64,000 bases of DNA from Flavobacterium alkalisoli (GTDB lineage Bacteria; Bacteroidota; Bacteroidia; Flavobacteriales; Flavobacteriaceae). A model generated the notes under the pieces. The model worked only from the letters and a program-made list of their open reading frames with translations, was not told the origin of the DNA and searched no databases. The stretch is from assembly GCF_008000935.1 (NCBI RefSeq), contig NZ_CP042831.1, positions 1,984,001 to 2,048,000 on the forward strand, in the 5' to 3' direction. The translations under genes and the position numbers were made by a program. This document shows, one piece after another, positions 1 through 7,609 of this stretch (position 1 is the first letter of the stretch; each line of letters begins with the position of its first letter).

Positions 1-1
1 A

Positions 2-382
2 CTTTATGATGTACTTCTTAACGAAGATGTATGGAGTGATTTTGATTATCTGTTAGCTAAGAAGATACTGAATGAAAAAGGACTTCCTACCGACAGTGAT
101 TCTATTAGCAGACTAAGGGAAGAAAAAAAGAAAGACACTGCAAAGCCGGAATCTTCTCAGATTTTACACATCATGGGCGGTTACATTTTAGCCCTGATGG
201 GAGGAGTTGCCGGTATTGTTATTGGCTTTTTAATGTGGAATTCTCAACGACAAATGCCAAACGGCATAACTGTATTCAGTTATAGTGAAGTGGAGAGAAG
301 ACACGGAAGAATAATATTTGGACTTGGTATACTTATTTTTGTAATTGTACTTAGTATAAGATTAAGGCAAATACCGTTCTAG
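2..382 (+). CDS. Membrane protein, C-terminal part (5' end outside window)
   Basis: An open frame enters from the left edge and stops at 380-382, giving about 126 residues. An acidic, soluble N-terminal segment (around LLNEDVWSDFDYLLAKKIL) is followed by a lysine-rich linker and two hydrophobic helices (about residues 60-78 and 104-119) joined by a short loop with ERRHGR. No catalytic motif is visible. The layout suggests a small two-helix inner-membrane protein of unknown role. An internal ATG at 173 could start only the membrane half, but the frame upstream is clearly coding. Its stop overlaps the stop of the convergent amidotransferase gene: the bases CTAG at 379-382 provide a TAG on each strand. 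Confidence 0.6.
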   Translation, partial: LYDVLLNEDVWSDFDYLLAKKILNEKGLPTDSDSISRLREEKKKDTAKPESSQILHIMGGYILALMGGVAGIVIGFLMWNSQRQMPNGITVFSYSEVERRHGRIIFGLGILIFVIVLSIRLRQIPF

Positions 383-948
383 ATTTCCAGCCAGTTTTCC
401 AGCATTTTTTTTCCGTTTGGAGTTAATACAGACTCCGGATGGAATTGTACCCCCCTTACATTATATGTTTTGTGGCGTAATGACATTATTTCGCCATTAT
501 CGTCTACGGATGTTACTTCCAGTACTTCCGGGAAATTTTCTTTTGCCACACACCAGGAATGGTAGCGCCCCACACTTATTTCTTTTTCCAGGCCTTTAAA
601 TAAAGGTTCATCGTCAACTAGTATAGAGATAGTAGTTGCAACGCCGTGATAAACAGTATCGAGGTTTATAAGCTTACCGCCAAAAACTTCGCCAATAGCC
701 TGTTGACCTAAGCAAATACCCAATATGCTTTTATAAGGGGCATATTTTTTTATTACACTTTCAAGTAACCCTGCATTGGCCGGCACACCGGGACCGGGAG
801 ATAACAATATCTTATCAAAATCCTCAGGGTCATCTAAGGAGAGTTCGTCATTTCTTAAAACAGTAACTTCACAGTTAAGGCTTTCCAGGTAGTGTACAAG
901 GTTGTAAGTAAAGCTGTCGTAGTTATCTATTACCAGTATTTTCTTCAT
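379..948 (-). CDS. pabA: Aminodeoxychorismate/anthranilate synthase component II (glutamine amidotransferase)
   Basis: Class I glutamine amidotransferase that supplies ammonia from glutamine to a chorismate-using synthase (PabB for folate or TrpE for tryptophan). Visible features are the N-terminal NYDSFTYN signature, the oxyanion-loop region SPGPGVP, the nucleophile Cys79 in GICLGQQ and the catalytic His170/Glu172 in FHPES. The 189-residue length from the chosen start fits the family. The frame opens 18 bases further upstream, but MKKILVIDNYDSF is the conserved beginning, so I start at 948. No component I gene is adjacent, so folate versus tryptophan use cannot be decided here. I favour PabA because flavobacterial trpG usually sits in the trp operon. 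It converges on the gene to its left with overlapping stops. Confidence 0.88.
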   Translation of the reverse strand: MKKILVIDNYDSFTYNLVHYLESLNCEVTVLRNDELSLDDPEDFDKILLSPGPGVPANAGLLESVIKKYAPYKSILGICLGQQAIGEVFGGKLINLDTVYHGVATTISILVDDEPLFKGLEKEISVGRYHSWCVAKENFPEVLEVTSVDDNGEIMSLRHKTYNVRGVQFHPESVLTPNGKKMLENWLEI

Positions 949-1036
949 ATGCATAGTGGTTTGCAAATGTATAAAACTTAGTGATAAAAAAATATCTTAA
1001 AAATCTACTAAACTGGTAGACTATTAAAAAAATAAC

Positions 1037-1044
1037 TATATTTG
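1037..1044 (+). promoter_or_regulatory. -7 promoter box of the cysE-cysM leader transcript
   Basis: TATATTTG matches the Bacteroidota -7 consensus TAnnTTTG. Initiation would fall near 1050, just before the small leader ORF at 1063. I see no convincing -33 TTG at the usual distance, so an activator or weak basal use is possible. Confidence 0.5.
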
Positions 1045-1062
1045 TTATGCACAAAAGAATAT

Positions 1063-1143
1063 ATGGCAGTTTTAACAAACAAGTGTATGGCGTGTATGTG
1101 TTTCTCTTTAAACGAGGAAGCACTTGCTGTACATGGAAATTAG
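1063..1143 (+). CDS. Putative Cys/Met-rich leader peptide of the cysE-cysM operon
   Basis: A 26-codon ORF (ATG 1063, TAG 1141) lies between a TAnnTTTG promoter and a terminator in front of cysE. Codons 8-13 read CMACMC: three TGT cysteine codons and two methionine codons within six positions, which is far from chance for a short ORF just upstream of cysteine biosynthesis genes. A weak A-rich ribosome site (AAAAG) precedes the ATG. The expected role is cis-acting: ribosome stalling at Cys codons when cysteinyl-tRNA is low would steer RNA folding of the downstream attenuator. The sequence shows the ORF, the codons and the terminator. Translation and stalling are inferred. Confidence 0.6.
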   Translation: MAVLTNKCMACMCFSLNEEALAVHGN

Positions 1144-1201
1144 GTTCAAACCTAAACAGTAAACAGTTAGTGAGCTCCTCGTAACCCGAGGAGCTTTTTT
1201 T
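1112..1201 (+). promoter_or_regulatory. Candidate transcription attenuator of cysE-cysM (antiterminator/terminator)
   Basis: An intrinsic terminator (9-bp stem 1173-1181 with 1187-1195, loop of 5, then a run of T to 1201) stands 21 bases before cysE although no other plus-strand gene precedes it. The distal part of its 5' arm (1176-1182) can instead pair with 1112-1118 inside the leader ORF, giving a 7-bp antiterminator just downstream of the Cys codons. A ribosome stalled at the first Cys codon (1084) would leave 1112-1118 free. One finishing at the stop (1141) would cover it and let the terminator form. This is the classical ribosome-mediated attenuation geometry. Confidence 0.6.
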
Positions 1202-1222
1202 ATTTAAATATTTAGCATTATT

Positions 1223-2038
1223 ATGAAACATCCCGTTTATACCGCAAATTATCTGAAATCGGGTGTGCTGCCCGATAAGCAGAAAACAGGTTACTGGATA
1301 GAGGAATTTTTTCAGTGGCTGTTTTGTATAGGTCCGCAATATGCCGATTATGATTTCTTTTTAAAGAAGGAGCAGGAACTCGACGGACTACTATCTGATT
1401 TACTATGCCTTTCCGGGCTGGAAGAAGAAAAAATTCAACCGTTGCTACTTCATCTTAAAGATAAGATAGTAACACTCCATGAAAAAATGGAAGACAGTCT
1501 TAAGGCTATTTTTGCTTTTGATCCTGCAGCTAAGTCAAGAACCGAAGTGTTGGTTTCTTATCCCGGTTTTTTTGCCATAGCCATTTACCGTATTGCTCAC
1601 GAATTATGGATTAATAATGTACCTGTACTGCCCAGGCTTATTAGTGAATATGTGCATGGTAGGACAGGTATAGATATTCATCCCGGGGCAGCTATAGGTG
1701 ACAGATTTTTTATAGACCATGGAACCGGTATTGTAATAGGGGAAACCTCAGTAATAGGCAACGACGTAAAAATATATCAGGGAGTAACATTAGGGGCTTT
1801 AAGCGTACATAAAGAAGAAGCTTCTGTTAAGCGCCATCCTACCATAGGCAACAGAGTTACCATTTATGCCAACGCAACCATTTTGGGAGGCAATACCATT
1901 GTGGGCGACGATTCTGTAATAGGAGGTAACGTATGGATTACTAATTCCATACCGGCTCATTCTTTGGTATATCATAAAAGTGAAATAACTATAAAAACGA
2001 AGGAAACATTTCCTGAACCGTTAAATTTTGTAATATAA
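1223..2038 (+). CDS. cysE: Serine O-acetyltransferase
   Basis: Transfers acetyl from acetyl-CoA to serine to make O-acetylserine, the first committed step of cysteine synthesis in the cytoplasm. The 271-residue protein has an alpha-helical N-terminal half and a C-terminal left-handed beta-helix of hexapeptide repeats starting near residue 150 ([20 protein letters not shown]). Asp165/His166 in the [11 protein letters not shown] motif correspond to the catalytic pair of the family. Twelve bases separate it from the cysteine synthase gene, so the two steps form one operon. Expression is probably set by the leader ORF and terminator just upstream. Confidence 0.93.
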   Translation: MKHPVYTANYLKSGVLPDKQKTGYWIEEFFQWLFCIGPQYADYDFFLKKEQELDGLLSDLLCLSGLEEEKIQPLLLHLKDKIVTLHEKMEDSLKAIFAFDPAAKSRTEVLVSYPGFFAIAIYRIAHELWINNVPVLPRLISEYVHGRTGIDIHPGAAIGDRFFIDHGTGIVIGETSVIGNDVKIYQGVTLGALSVHKEEASVKRHPTIGNRVTIYANATILGGNTIVGDDSVIGGNVWITNSIPAHSLVYHKSEITIKTKETFPEPLNFVI

Positions 2039-2050
2039 AACCGCATCGAT

Positions 2051-2959
2051 ATGAAAGTAAATAACATCTTAGAAACCATAGGTAACACACCCCACGTAAA
2101 ACTGAATAAACTTTTTAAAGGAAAGAATGTATGGATTAAGTTGGAGCGTAATAATCCGGCAAACAGCATTAAAGACAGGATTGCACTGGCAATGATAGAA
2201 GATGCTGAAGCAAAAGGACTCCTGAAGGCTGACAGCGTTATAATTGAACCTACTTCGGGTAATACGGGTATAGGCCTGGCTTTTGTAGCTGCCGTTAAAG
2301 GGTATAAGCTGATTTTGGTTATGCCGGAATCTATGAGTGTGGAGCGTAGAAAGCTTATGTCTATTTACGGAGCCGAATTTGAATTGACCCCGCGTGAGAA
2401 AGGAATGAAAGGAGCTATAGAAAAAGCAAGGGAGTTAACAGAGTCTACTCCTAATGCCTGGTCACCAAGTCAGTTTGATAATCAGGCCAATGTTGAGGTA
2501 CACCGCAAAACAACTGCACAGGAGATACTTGCCGATTTCCCTGATGGAATTGATTACCTTATAACAGGGGTTGGCACAGGTGGGCACATAACAGGTGTTG
2601 CTGATATCTTAAAACAAAAATACCCAAACCTTAAGGTGTTTGCTGTAGAGCCTGAGGCTTCGCCTGTATTAAGCGGGGGAGATCCGGGATTGCATCCCCT
2701 ACAGGGAATAGGAGCGGGGTTTGTACCGTCTATTTACAGAAAAGACCTTATTGACGGAGTAATAACTGTAGGCAAGGACGAGGCTTTTGATTTTGCAAGG
2801 AACATTGCCAAAACCGAAGGTATACTGGTAGGAATCTCAACTGGTGCTTCTCTGGCAGCTGTAAATAAAAAGCTGGCAGATATACCCGATGGGGCAACTG
2901 TTCTTACTTTTAACTATGATACGGGAGAGCGATACCTTTCTATTGAGGGATTGTTCTAA
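2051..2959 (+). CDS. cysM: Cysteine synthase (CysM/CysK family, PLP-dependent)
   Basis: Converts O-acetylserine plus sulfide (or thiosulfate in CysM-type enzymes) to cysteine. This is a fold type II PLP enzyme of 302 residues. Lys41 in NPANSIKDR forms the Schiff base, PTSGNTG (near residue 75) is the substrate-binding loop, and GTGGHITG (about 175) is the phosphate-binding loop. The ANS-I-KDR form and the length are closer to CysM than CysK, but specificity is not certain from sequence. It is translated with cysE and ends at a strong shared terminator. A thiosulfate preference would fit the sulfur genes at 29.5-33.9 kb, but that is inference. Confidence 0.9.
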   Translation: MKVNNILETIGNTPHVKLNKLFKGKNVWIKLERNNPANSIKDRIALAMIEDAEAKGLLKADSVIIEPTSGNTGIGLAFVAAVKGYKLILVMPESMSVERRKLMSIYGAEFELTPREKGMKGAIEKARELTESTPNAWSPSQFDNQANVEVHRKTTAQEILADFPDGIDYLITGVGTGGHITGVADILKQKYPNLKVFAVEPEASPVLSGGDPGLHPLQGIGAGFVPSIYRKDLIDGVITVGKDEAFDFARNIAKTEGILVGISTGASLAAVNKKLADIPDGATVLTFNYDTGERYLSIEGLF

Positions 2960-2983
2960 TGTATATTTTTAGGTAGAAAAAGA

Positions 2984-3016
2984 AACCCCCGATGGATTTC
3001 ATCGGGGGTTCTTTGT
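2984..3016. terminator. Bidirectional terminator between cysM and yceI-like gene
   Basis: CCCCCGATG (2986-2994), a 5-base loop, then CATCGGGGG (3000-3008), extended by AA/TT. T-rich tracts lie on both sides (TTCTTTGTTT on plus; TTTCTTTTTC on minus), so it can end both convergent units. Confidence 0.85.
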
Positions 3017-3033
3017 TTCAATTTAAACTCTAA

Positions 3034-3603
3034 TTAGAACTGTAGGTTTACTGTAAGTTCAAACTCGTCGTAGATCATGTTGTCTCCAAGACCGTCAAAA
3101 ATACTTCCTGAATTGTATTCAATACCATATTTAGTTCTGTCTACATTAAACGCAGTAGTTGCAGAATTCTTGTTTACGGTAAGATCAAAAGTTACAGGTT
3201 TAGTAATGTTTTTAATTGTTAAATCAGCAGTAACTGTATAAACGTTAGCAGATTTAGCCTTAACTGATTTGAAAACAAGCTTTGAAGTAGCATGGTTATC
3301 TGTACCAAAGAAATCTTTAGCTTTTAAGTGGCCTTCAAGTTTCTCTTTACCTTCACCAGCTTTAAGATCGGTAACGTTGATAGATGTCATATCTACAGTA
3401 AAGTTACCACCTGTAAGTTTACCGTTTTTGAAATTAAGTACACCATCTTTAAAGCTGATAGTACCTTCGTGCTGTCCGGTAACTTTTTTACCTACCCAGC
3501 TGATTTTGCTTGAAGAAGTATTGATTTTCTTGTCCTGAGCTGATGCTGTTATGGTACCAAGAGCTACTACTAATGCAACTACGATTGTTTTGAAATTTTT
3601 CAT
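3034..3603 (-). CDS. YceI family periplasmic lipid-binding protein
   Basis: A secreted 189-residue lipocalin-like beta-barrel of the YceI family, which binds polyisoprenoids or other amphiphiles. A signal peptide ending at about residue 22 (ITASA-Q) is followed by the family opening INTSSSKISWVGKKVTGQH and the conserved tail around YGIEYNSGSIFDGLGDN. It is the last gene of a minus-strand unit behind the MarR regulator (4740) and the nitroreductase (4262), 26 bases downstream of the latter. That association suggests a stress or electrophile-response role, but the ligand is unknown. Confidence 0.88.
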   Translation of the reverse strand: MKNFKTIVVALVVALGTITASAQDKKINTSSSKISWVGKKVTGQHEGTISFKDGVLNFKNGKLTGGNFTVDMTSINVTDLKAGEGKEKLEGHLKAKDFFGTDNHATSKLVFKSVKAKSANVYTVTADLTIKNITKPVTFDLTVNKNSATTAFNVDRTKYGIEYNSGSIFDGLGDNMIYDEFELTVNLQF

Positions 3604-3629
3604 TTTTTAATTTAATTAATTTAAGAATA

Positions 3630-4262
3630 TTAGATAGTGATAAATAATTCGTTTTCAGGTTTTCTAACCTTTTTAAGATGTTGAAAACTGTCTTCTTCGT
3701 GGCGGTAGCCTACTGCTGCAATAACTGCTGTGCTTAAACCAAGTTTGTCAAGGCCAAGTATCTCATCAAATTGCTGAGCGTTAAAGCCTTCCATTGGTGT
3801 AGCATCTATATGTAATAATGCAGCAGTATTAATAAGGGTAGAAAGCGCAATGTAAGCCTGTTTTACAGCCCATGTATTTAAGCCTTCTTCGGTTTGGTTT
3901 TGTATAAAACCATTAACCATATTTTCAAATGGTTTTAGGGACTCTTTTTCAACCTGTCTTACTTTGCTTATGTTTTTCATATAAGCTTCAACGTGTGTTT
4001 CATTTACGTTTTTCTCATAAGCAAAAACAAAAAGGTGAGAAGACTCGGTAATACCATCCTGATTGTAACCGGCTGCTTTAAGCTGCTCACGTACTTCCGG
4101 ATTTTCTATAATAAGCACTTTATAAGGCTGTAATCCCATAGAAGATACACTTAGCTGTACAGCTTCTTTAAGGGTTTCAAGATCATTTTTTGACACCTTT
4201 TTTGCAGGATCATATTTTTTTGTGGCATAACGCCAGTTTAAACTTTCAATATAATTTTTCAT
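3630..4262 (-). CDS. NAD(P)H-dependent oxidoreductase, nitroreductase family
   Basis: Flavin (FMN) enzyme of the NfsB/nitroreductase fold, 210 residues, likely reducing quinones, nitroaromatics or other electrophiles with NAD(P)H. Seen are the N-terminal SLNWRYATKKYDP (FMN-binding Arg and Lys residues), the SVSSMGLQPYKVLII segment typical of the family, and the C-terminal LGLSTAVIAAVGYRHEED. It sits 22 bases downstream of a MarR regulator and is followed by the YceI gene, so probably co-transcribed. The layout recalls MhqR/MhqN of Bacillus, where a MarR repressor controls a nitroreductase in quinone stress. The substrate here is inferred. Confidence 0.85.
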   Translation of the reverse strand: MKNYIESLNWRYATKKYDPAKKVSKNDLETLKEAVQLSVSSMGLQPYKVLIIENPEVREQLKAAGYNQDGITESSHLFVFAYEKNVNETHVEAYMKNISKVRQVEKESLKPFENMVNGFIQNQTEEGLNTWAVKQAYIALSTLINTAALLHIDATPMEGFNAQQFDEILGLDKLGLSTAVIAAVGYRHEEDSFQHLKKVRKPENELFITI

Positions 4263-4284
4263 GACTAGCTCTTTATATATTTAA

Positions 4285-4740
4285 TTATGCGTTTCTGTAT
4301 TTTTCAAGAAGTCCATTAAGCAACTCCTGTTCTTTTTCTGTAAGGTTATTGCAAAATTTTGCTTCGTGGTTATCTACTACAGGGTCCAATATCTTTAATA
4401 GGTCTAACCCTTTTTGGGTTATGGCTACTTCCATTTTTCTGCGGTTGTCAGGGCAAACTTCACGTGTTACCAGTTCTTTTAGCAGTAACTTATCTACCAA
4501 TCGGGTAGTGTTGCTCGTTTTAGCAATCATACGCTCCTGTATAACACACATATTTGCGGGTTTACCTTTTTGTCCCCTTAGTATCCTTAAAACATTATAC
4601 TGTTCAGGCGATAAATCATGAGCTTTAGCAATTTCACTAAAGCTTTCACCTATTACGTTTTGGGTATACATAATATTCAGGATAATCTTCTTAGGAAGAC
4701 TCATGGGTGCCGTTGCTTTAATAACTTCTTCTATTTTCAT
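4285..4740 (-). CDS. MarR family transcriptional regulator
   Basis: A winged-helix regulator of 151 residues. The core reads SLPKKIILNIMYTQN, LSPEQYNVLRILRGQ (helix before the recognition helix) and a recognition-helix/wing segment through KTSNTTRLVDKLLLKELV and RRKMEVAITQKG, typical of MarR. It is first in a minus-strand unit with a nitroreductase and a YceI protein. Three near-identical palindromes lie directly before its ATG and one covers the candidate -7 box, which points to autorepression. A lone Cys (VCPDNRRK, in the wing) and another in NMCVIQ are possible redox sites, but the inducer cannot be named. Confidence 0.88.
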   Translation of the reverse strand: MKIEEVIKATAPMSLPKKIILNIMYTQNVIGESFSEIAKAHDLSPEQYNVLRILRGQKGKPANMCVIQERMIAKTSNTTRLVDKLLLKELVTREVCPDNRRKMEVAITQKGLDLLKILDPVVDNHEAKFCNNLTEKEQELLNGLLEKYRNA

Positions 4741-4742
4741 AA

Positions 4743-4803
4743 TTGTATCTACAATATTTGTATGTACAAATGTAGTGTATTTTATATTTGTATATACAAA
4801 TAT
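4743..4803. promoter_or_regulatory. Three phased palindromic operators before marR (TTGTATnTACAA)
   Basis: The core TTGTATnTACAA occurs at 4743-4754 (n = C), 4758-4769 (n = G) and 4788-4799 (n = A). Start spacings are 15 and 30 bases. The third extends to a perfect 20-bp palindrome ATATTTGTATATACAAATAT at 4784-4803. On the minus strand a -7 box TACATTTG (4767-4774) overlaps the middle copy. This fits autorepression by the MarR protein encoded at 4740-4285, possibly also influencing the divergent thioredoxin unit. Confidence 0.7.
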
Positions 4804-4881
4804 GTTGTTAAAAATTTGTTAACGGTATATGGATGGCTTTTTTTGCCTTAATTTTAGAGGCCTTAACGCAAAACAGGTAAA

Positions 4882-5463
4882 ATGAAAAAAATGCTAATGG
4901 CAGGTTTATCGGCAATATTTTTGCTGTATTCGTGTAATGAAAAGAAAGAAAATAGTACTGAAAACAGTAATTCTGACTCAAAAGAAGCAGTTGCAGAAAT
5001 AAATAAGCCACAACCCATACATGTTTATGAAAAGGGTGGGGTTAAGGTAAATGCTTATAACTATAACGGACTTGAATATTTTTTAACCAAGAGTAATGAT
5101 ACTACCTATGTGGTGAACTTTTGGGCTACATGGTGTGTTCCGTGTGTAGAAGAGCTACCATATTTTGAAAAGCTTAATGCCGGGTATGCCGATAAAAAGG
5201 TGAAGGTTCTTCTGGTGAGTTTGGATATGCATAAAAAAATAGAGAGTAACCTGATACCTTTTATAGATAAAAAGAAACTGCAAAGTGACGTGGTTTTACT
5301 AAGAGATCCGGATGCCGATACCTGGATAAGAAAGATTGATACAATATGGAGTGGGGCAATACCGGCAACAATTATATATAATAAGAATAGTCGCAAGTTT
5401 TTTGAACAACAATTTACGTATGAAGAGCTTGAAAAGGAACTGAACAATTTTATAAAACCATAA
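4882..5463 (+). CDS. TlpA-like thioredoxin-fold lipoprotein
   Basis: A 193-residue lipoprotein: signal sequence with lipobox LLYSC (Cys18), an Asn/Ser/Glu-rich linker to about residue 40, then a TlpA/ResA-type thioredoxin domain. The redox motif is WATWCVPCVEELP (CxxC near residues 85-88). It ends at 5463 and the next secreted redoxin starts 13 bases later, followed by a rhodanese, so the three are likely one unit. Role: periplasmic thiol-disulfide exchange, perhaps with cytochrome c or sulfur-carrying partners. The specific partner is not evident. Confidence 0.87.
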   Translation: MKKMLMAGLSAIFLLYSCNEKKENSTENSNSDSKEAVAEINKPQPIHVYEKGGVKVNAYNYNGLEYFLTKSNDTTYVVNFWATWCVPCVEELPYFEKLNAGYADKKVKVLLVSLDMHKKIESNLIPFIDKKKLQSDVVLLRDPDADTWIRKIDTIWSGAIPATIIYNKNSRKFFEQQFTYEELEKELNNFIKP

Positions 5464-5476
5464 TAAATCATAAATC

Positions 5477-6088
5477 ATGAAAACACTAAAATTTTTAGGT
5501 GCAATTGCAATAATAGGCCTGTTGTTTGCCTTTACAGCAGCAAAGACGGTTAGCGGCTATCAGGTAGGGGATGTTGCTACAGACTTCAGTTTAAAAAATG
5601 TAGATGGTAAAAAAGTATCATTAAAAGATTTTAAAGATGCTAAGGGTTATATAGTAGTATTTACATGTAATCACTGTCCGTATGCTCAGGCTTATGAAGA
5701 CAGGATAGTTGCCCTTGATAAGAAATATAAAAAACAGGGGTATCCGGTTATTGCCATCAATCCAAACAATCCTGAAAAACAAAAAGACGACAGTTTTGAA
5801 AAAATGCAGTCAAGAGCAAAAGAAAAAGGATTTACTTTCCCTTACCTTTTAGATGAAGGACAAAAGATATATCCTCAGTATGGTGCTACAAAAACACCTC
5901 ACGTGTATGTACTTCAAAAAACTGCAAAAGGTAATGTGGTTAAATACATAGGGGCTATTGATGATAACTATGAAGATGAGGCAGCAGTTACAAAAAAATA
6001 TGTTGAAGATGCTGTAAACTCACTTTTAAAAGGTAAAGAAGTAAGCGTAAAAGAAACTAAGGCTATTGGCTGTTCGATAAAAGCATAA
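5477..6088 (+). CDS. Secreted redoxin (AhpC/TSA-like thioredoxin family protein)
   Basis: 203 residues with a signal peptide (about 1-22, ending FTAA-K). The fold starts at YQVGDVATDFSLKNVDGKKVSL, a typical redoxin opening, and carries the motif FTCNHCPYAQAYEDR (Cys-Asn-His-Cys). This type of CNHCPY redoxin is common in Bacteroidota and usually described as a thioredoxin family or peroxiredoxin-like protein. The region DEGQKIYPQYGATKTPHVYVL contains the cis-proline loop (TP). Likely a periplasmic thiol reductase or peroxidase. Middle gene of a three-gene unit. Confidence 0.85.
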   Translation: MKTLKFLGAIAIIGLLFAFTAAKTVSGYQVGDVATDFSLKNVDGKKVSLKDFKDAKGYIVVFTCNHCPYAQAYEDRIVALDKKYKKQGYPVIAINPNNPEKQKDDSFEKMQSRAKEKGFTFPYLLDEGQKIYPQYGATKTPHVYVLQKTAKGNVVKYIGAIDDNYEDEAAVTKKYVEDAVNSLLKGKEVSVKETKAIGCSIKA

Positions 6089-6110
6089 TACCTTTGTAAA
6101 AAATTTCAGA

Positions 6111-6425
6111 ATGAACTTATCACAACAGGAATGGTGGGACAAGGCACAGGAAGACGCAGATGCGATAATCCTTGATGTTCGTACCGAAGACGAATGGAAC
6201 CGTGGTATTATACCGGGAGCCATTAATATAGATATCTATAAAGGACAGGGCTTTATTTATGCAATAGAAGAACTGGACAAATCTAAAAATTATTATGTGT
6301 ACTGTGCAGCCGGAGGAAGAAGTGCACAGGCCTGCAACATTATGAATCAGTTGGGCATAGAAAACGCATACAACCTTATGGGCGGAATAACCCAGTGGGA
6401 TGGTCCGGTAACACAACCTGAATAA
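6111..6425 (+). CDS. Single-domain rhodanese-like sulfurtransferase
   Basis: A 104-residue cytoplasmic rhodanese with no signal peptide. ILDVRTEDEW is the CH2-type entry motif and the active-site loop reads YCAAGGRSAQACNIM, with the catalytic Cys carrying persulfide. The six-residue loop (CAAGGRS) matches sulfur-transferring rhodaneses. It lies 22 bases after the secreted redoxin and ends at a shared terminator. It closely resembles the rhodanese at 33585 in the sulfur island. Donor and acceptor are unknown. Confidence 0.88.
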   Translation: MNLSQQEWWDKAQEDADAIILDVRTEDEWNRGIIPGAINIDIYKGQGFIYAIEELDKSKNYYVYCAAGGRSAQACNIMNQLGIENAYNLMGGITQWDGPVTQPE

Positions 6426-6427
6426 AA

Positions 6428-6460
6428 ATAAAAAAGAGCCTTTAAAGGCTCTTTTTTATT
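6428..6460. terminator. Bidirectional terminator between rhodanese and receiver gene
   Basis: AGAGCCTTTAAAGGCTCT (6435-6452) is a perfect palindrome flanked by an A run on the left and a T run on the right. It serves the plus-strand rhodanese unit and the minus-strand response-regulator gene. Confidence 0.85.
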
Positions 6461-6461
6461 T

Positions 6462-6890
6462 TTATCCTTTGGAAGTAAATGAGTTAATGTTTTCCTTCCA
6501 GTAATCAATCAAATCTTTTATACGCTCTTTGTAGCTGTTATAGTCGCTGCCTTTATGAATATAATCCTGAATGGAAAGCTTGTTAGCCTGCCTTATGGAA
6601 TGGTCATCCTGAGCATTAGAGATAAATATATAAGGAATGTCTTTATCCATAAAAATTTCTTCCTGTAATATAAGCTCTCTTAATTCAAAGCCTCCCAGTT
6701 TAGGCATATTAATGTCGGATATCACAATAAAAGGCTCTATCTCAGGCCTCCTTAAATAGTCAAGTGCTTCTACACCGTCGTTAAAAAATATCAGGTTGTT
6801 TTTGTAACCTAAATCCCTGAATATTTCTTTTAAAATCTCTCTGTCGTCTTCGTCGTCTTCAATAATAAGAATATCCCTGTGTTTTTTCAT
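6462..6890 (-). CDS. Stand-alone response regulator receiver (CheY-like)
   Basis: A 142-residue single receiver domain without output domain. Acidic pocket Glu11/Asp12/Asp13 (IIEDDEDD), phospho-acceptor Asp59 in VISDINMPKLGG, switch Ser91 (IFISNAQ) and Lys113 (HKGSD) are all present, so it should be phosphorylatable. The style is close to Rcp1-like receivers that work with phytochrome-type or multi-sensor histidine kinases. No kinase gene is nearby, so the partner is encoded elsewhere. It is monocistronic on the minus strand between two thioredoxin-type genes. Confidence 0.88.
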   Translation of the reverse strand: MKKHRDILIIEDDEDDREILKEIFRDLGYKNNLIFFNDGVEALDYLRRPEIEPFIVISDINMPKLGGFELRELILQEEIFMDKDIPYIFISNAQDDHSIRQANKLSIQDYIHKGSDYNSYKERIKDLIDYWKENINSFTSKG

Positions 6891-7063
6891 GGCTAGTCCT
6901 ACTGTTTGTTGGTTTTGGTTTTACAGTGCATAATTACCACTTATTAATGGAAATTATGTTATAACATTCGGCAGATTTTTTATCATTCGATGTATAACGA
7001 TATAGGTATTTACTTATATTTACTTAAATTGCGATTTCATGAAATTGTATAATCCAACTAAAA

Positions 7064-7582
7064 ATGAAAATAAAAACAATTTTAATCTGCCTCTTCCTTT
7101 TAGGAAGCTTAACCGCTGCAAATGCTCAGGAAGATGCGTCGGTGGTTTTGGAAAAAGCCTATGCACAAGCTAAAAAAGAGAAGAAAAAAGTGTTTGTAAT
7201 CTTCCATGCCTCATGGTGCGGATGGTGCAAAAAGATGGAAAAGAATATGCAGAGCCCTGCCTGCAAAAAGCTATTTGATGATAATTATGTAACCACCTTT
7301 TTAACGGTGCAGGAATCGCCTAAAAACAAAAGCCTTGAAAATCCGGGAGGAGATGATATCCTTAAGAAGTTTAAAGGCGAAGGTCAGGGAATTCCGTTCT
7401 GGCTAATTCTTGATACCGATGGCAGCCTGCTTGCCGATTCGTTTAACAGTAAAAGCGAAAACCTGGGATGCCCTTCTACGGCGGAAGAAGTAGCCGAGTT
7501 TACGGCAAAGCTTAAACGAACATCAAAATTAACCCCGGCACAACTAGGAGTAATTTCTGAAACATTTATAATTAAAAAATAA
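7064..7582 (+). CDS. Secreted thioredoxin-fold protein (DUF255/thioredoxin_7 type)
   Basis: 172 residues with a signal peptide (MKIKTILICLFLLGSLTAANA-Q) and the redox motif FHASWCGWCKKMEKN (CGWC). The long helix after the motif and the GIPFWLILDTDG cis-proline loop fit the thioredoxin_7/DUF255 subgroup. Expected role is periplasmic disulfide reduction or repair. About 170 bases of non-coding DNA precede it. The downstream GNAT starts 27 bases later, with a short GC-rich hairpin (7584-7602) in between that lacks a T run. Confidence 0.85.
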   Translation: MKIKTILICLFLLGSLTAANAQEDASVVLEKAYAQAKKEKKKVFVIFHASWCGWCKKMEKNMQSPACKKLFDDNYVTTFLTVQESPKNKSLENPGGDDILKKFKGEGQGIPFWLILDTDGSLLADSFNSKSENLGCPSTAEEVAEFTAKLKRTSKLTPAQLGVISETFIIKK

Positions 7583-7609
7583 GGTCCGGGGGCCTGCCGG
7601 ACACAATTA

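Noticed and set aside
923..1339. A 138-codon minus-strand frame across the cysE upstream region
   Set aside because: It overlaps the amidotransferase start, the leader ORF, a clear terminator and the start of cysE. Its composition is not protein-like and no start signal is visible.
7584..7602. GC-rich hairpin between the thioredoxin-fold gene and the GNAT gene as a terminator
   Set aside because: The 6-bp stem has no T run after it and the next gene starts 8 bases later, so termination is not supported.
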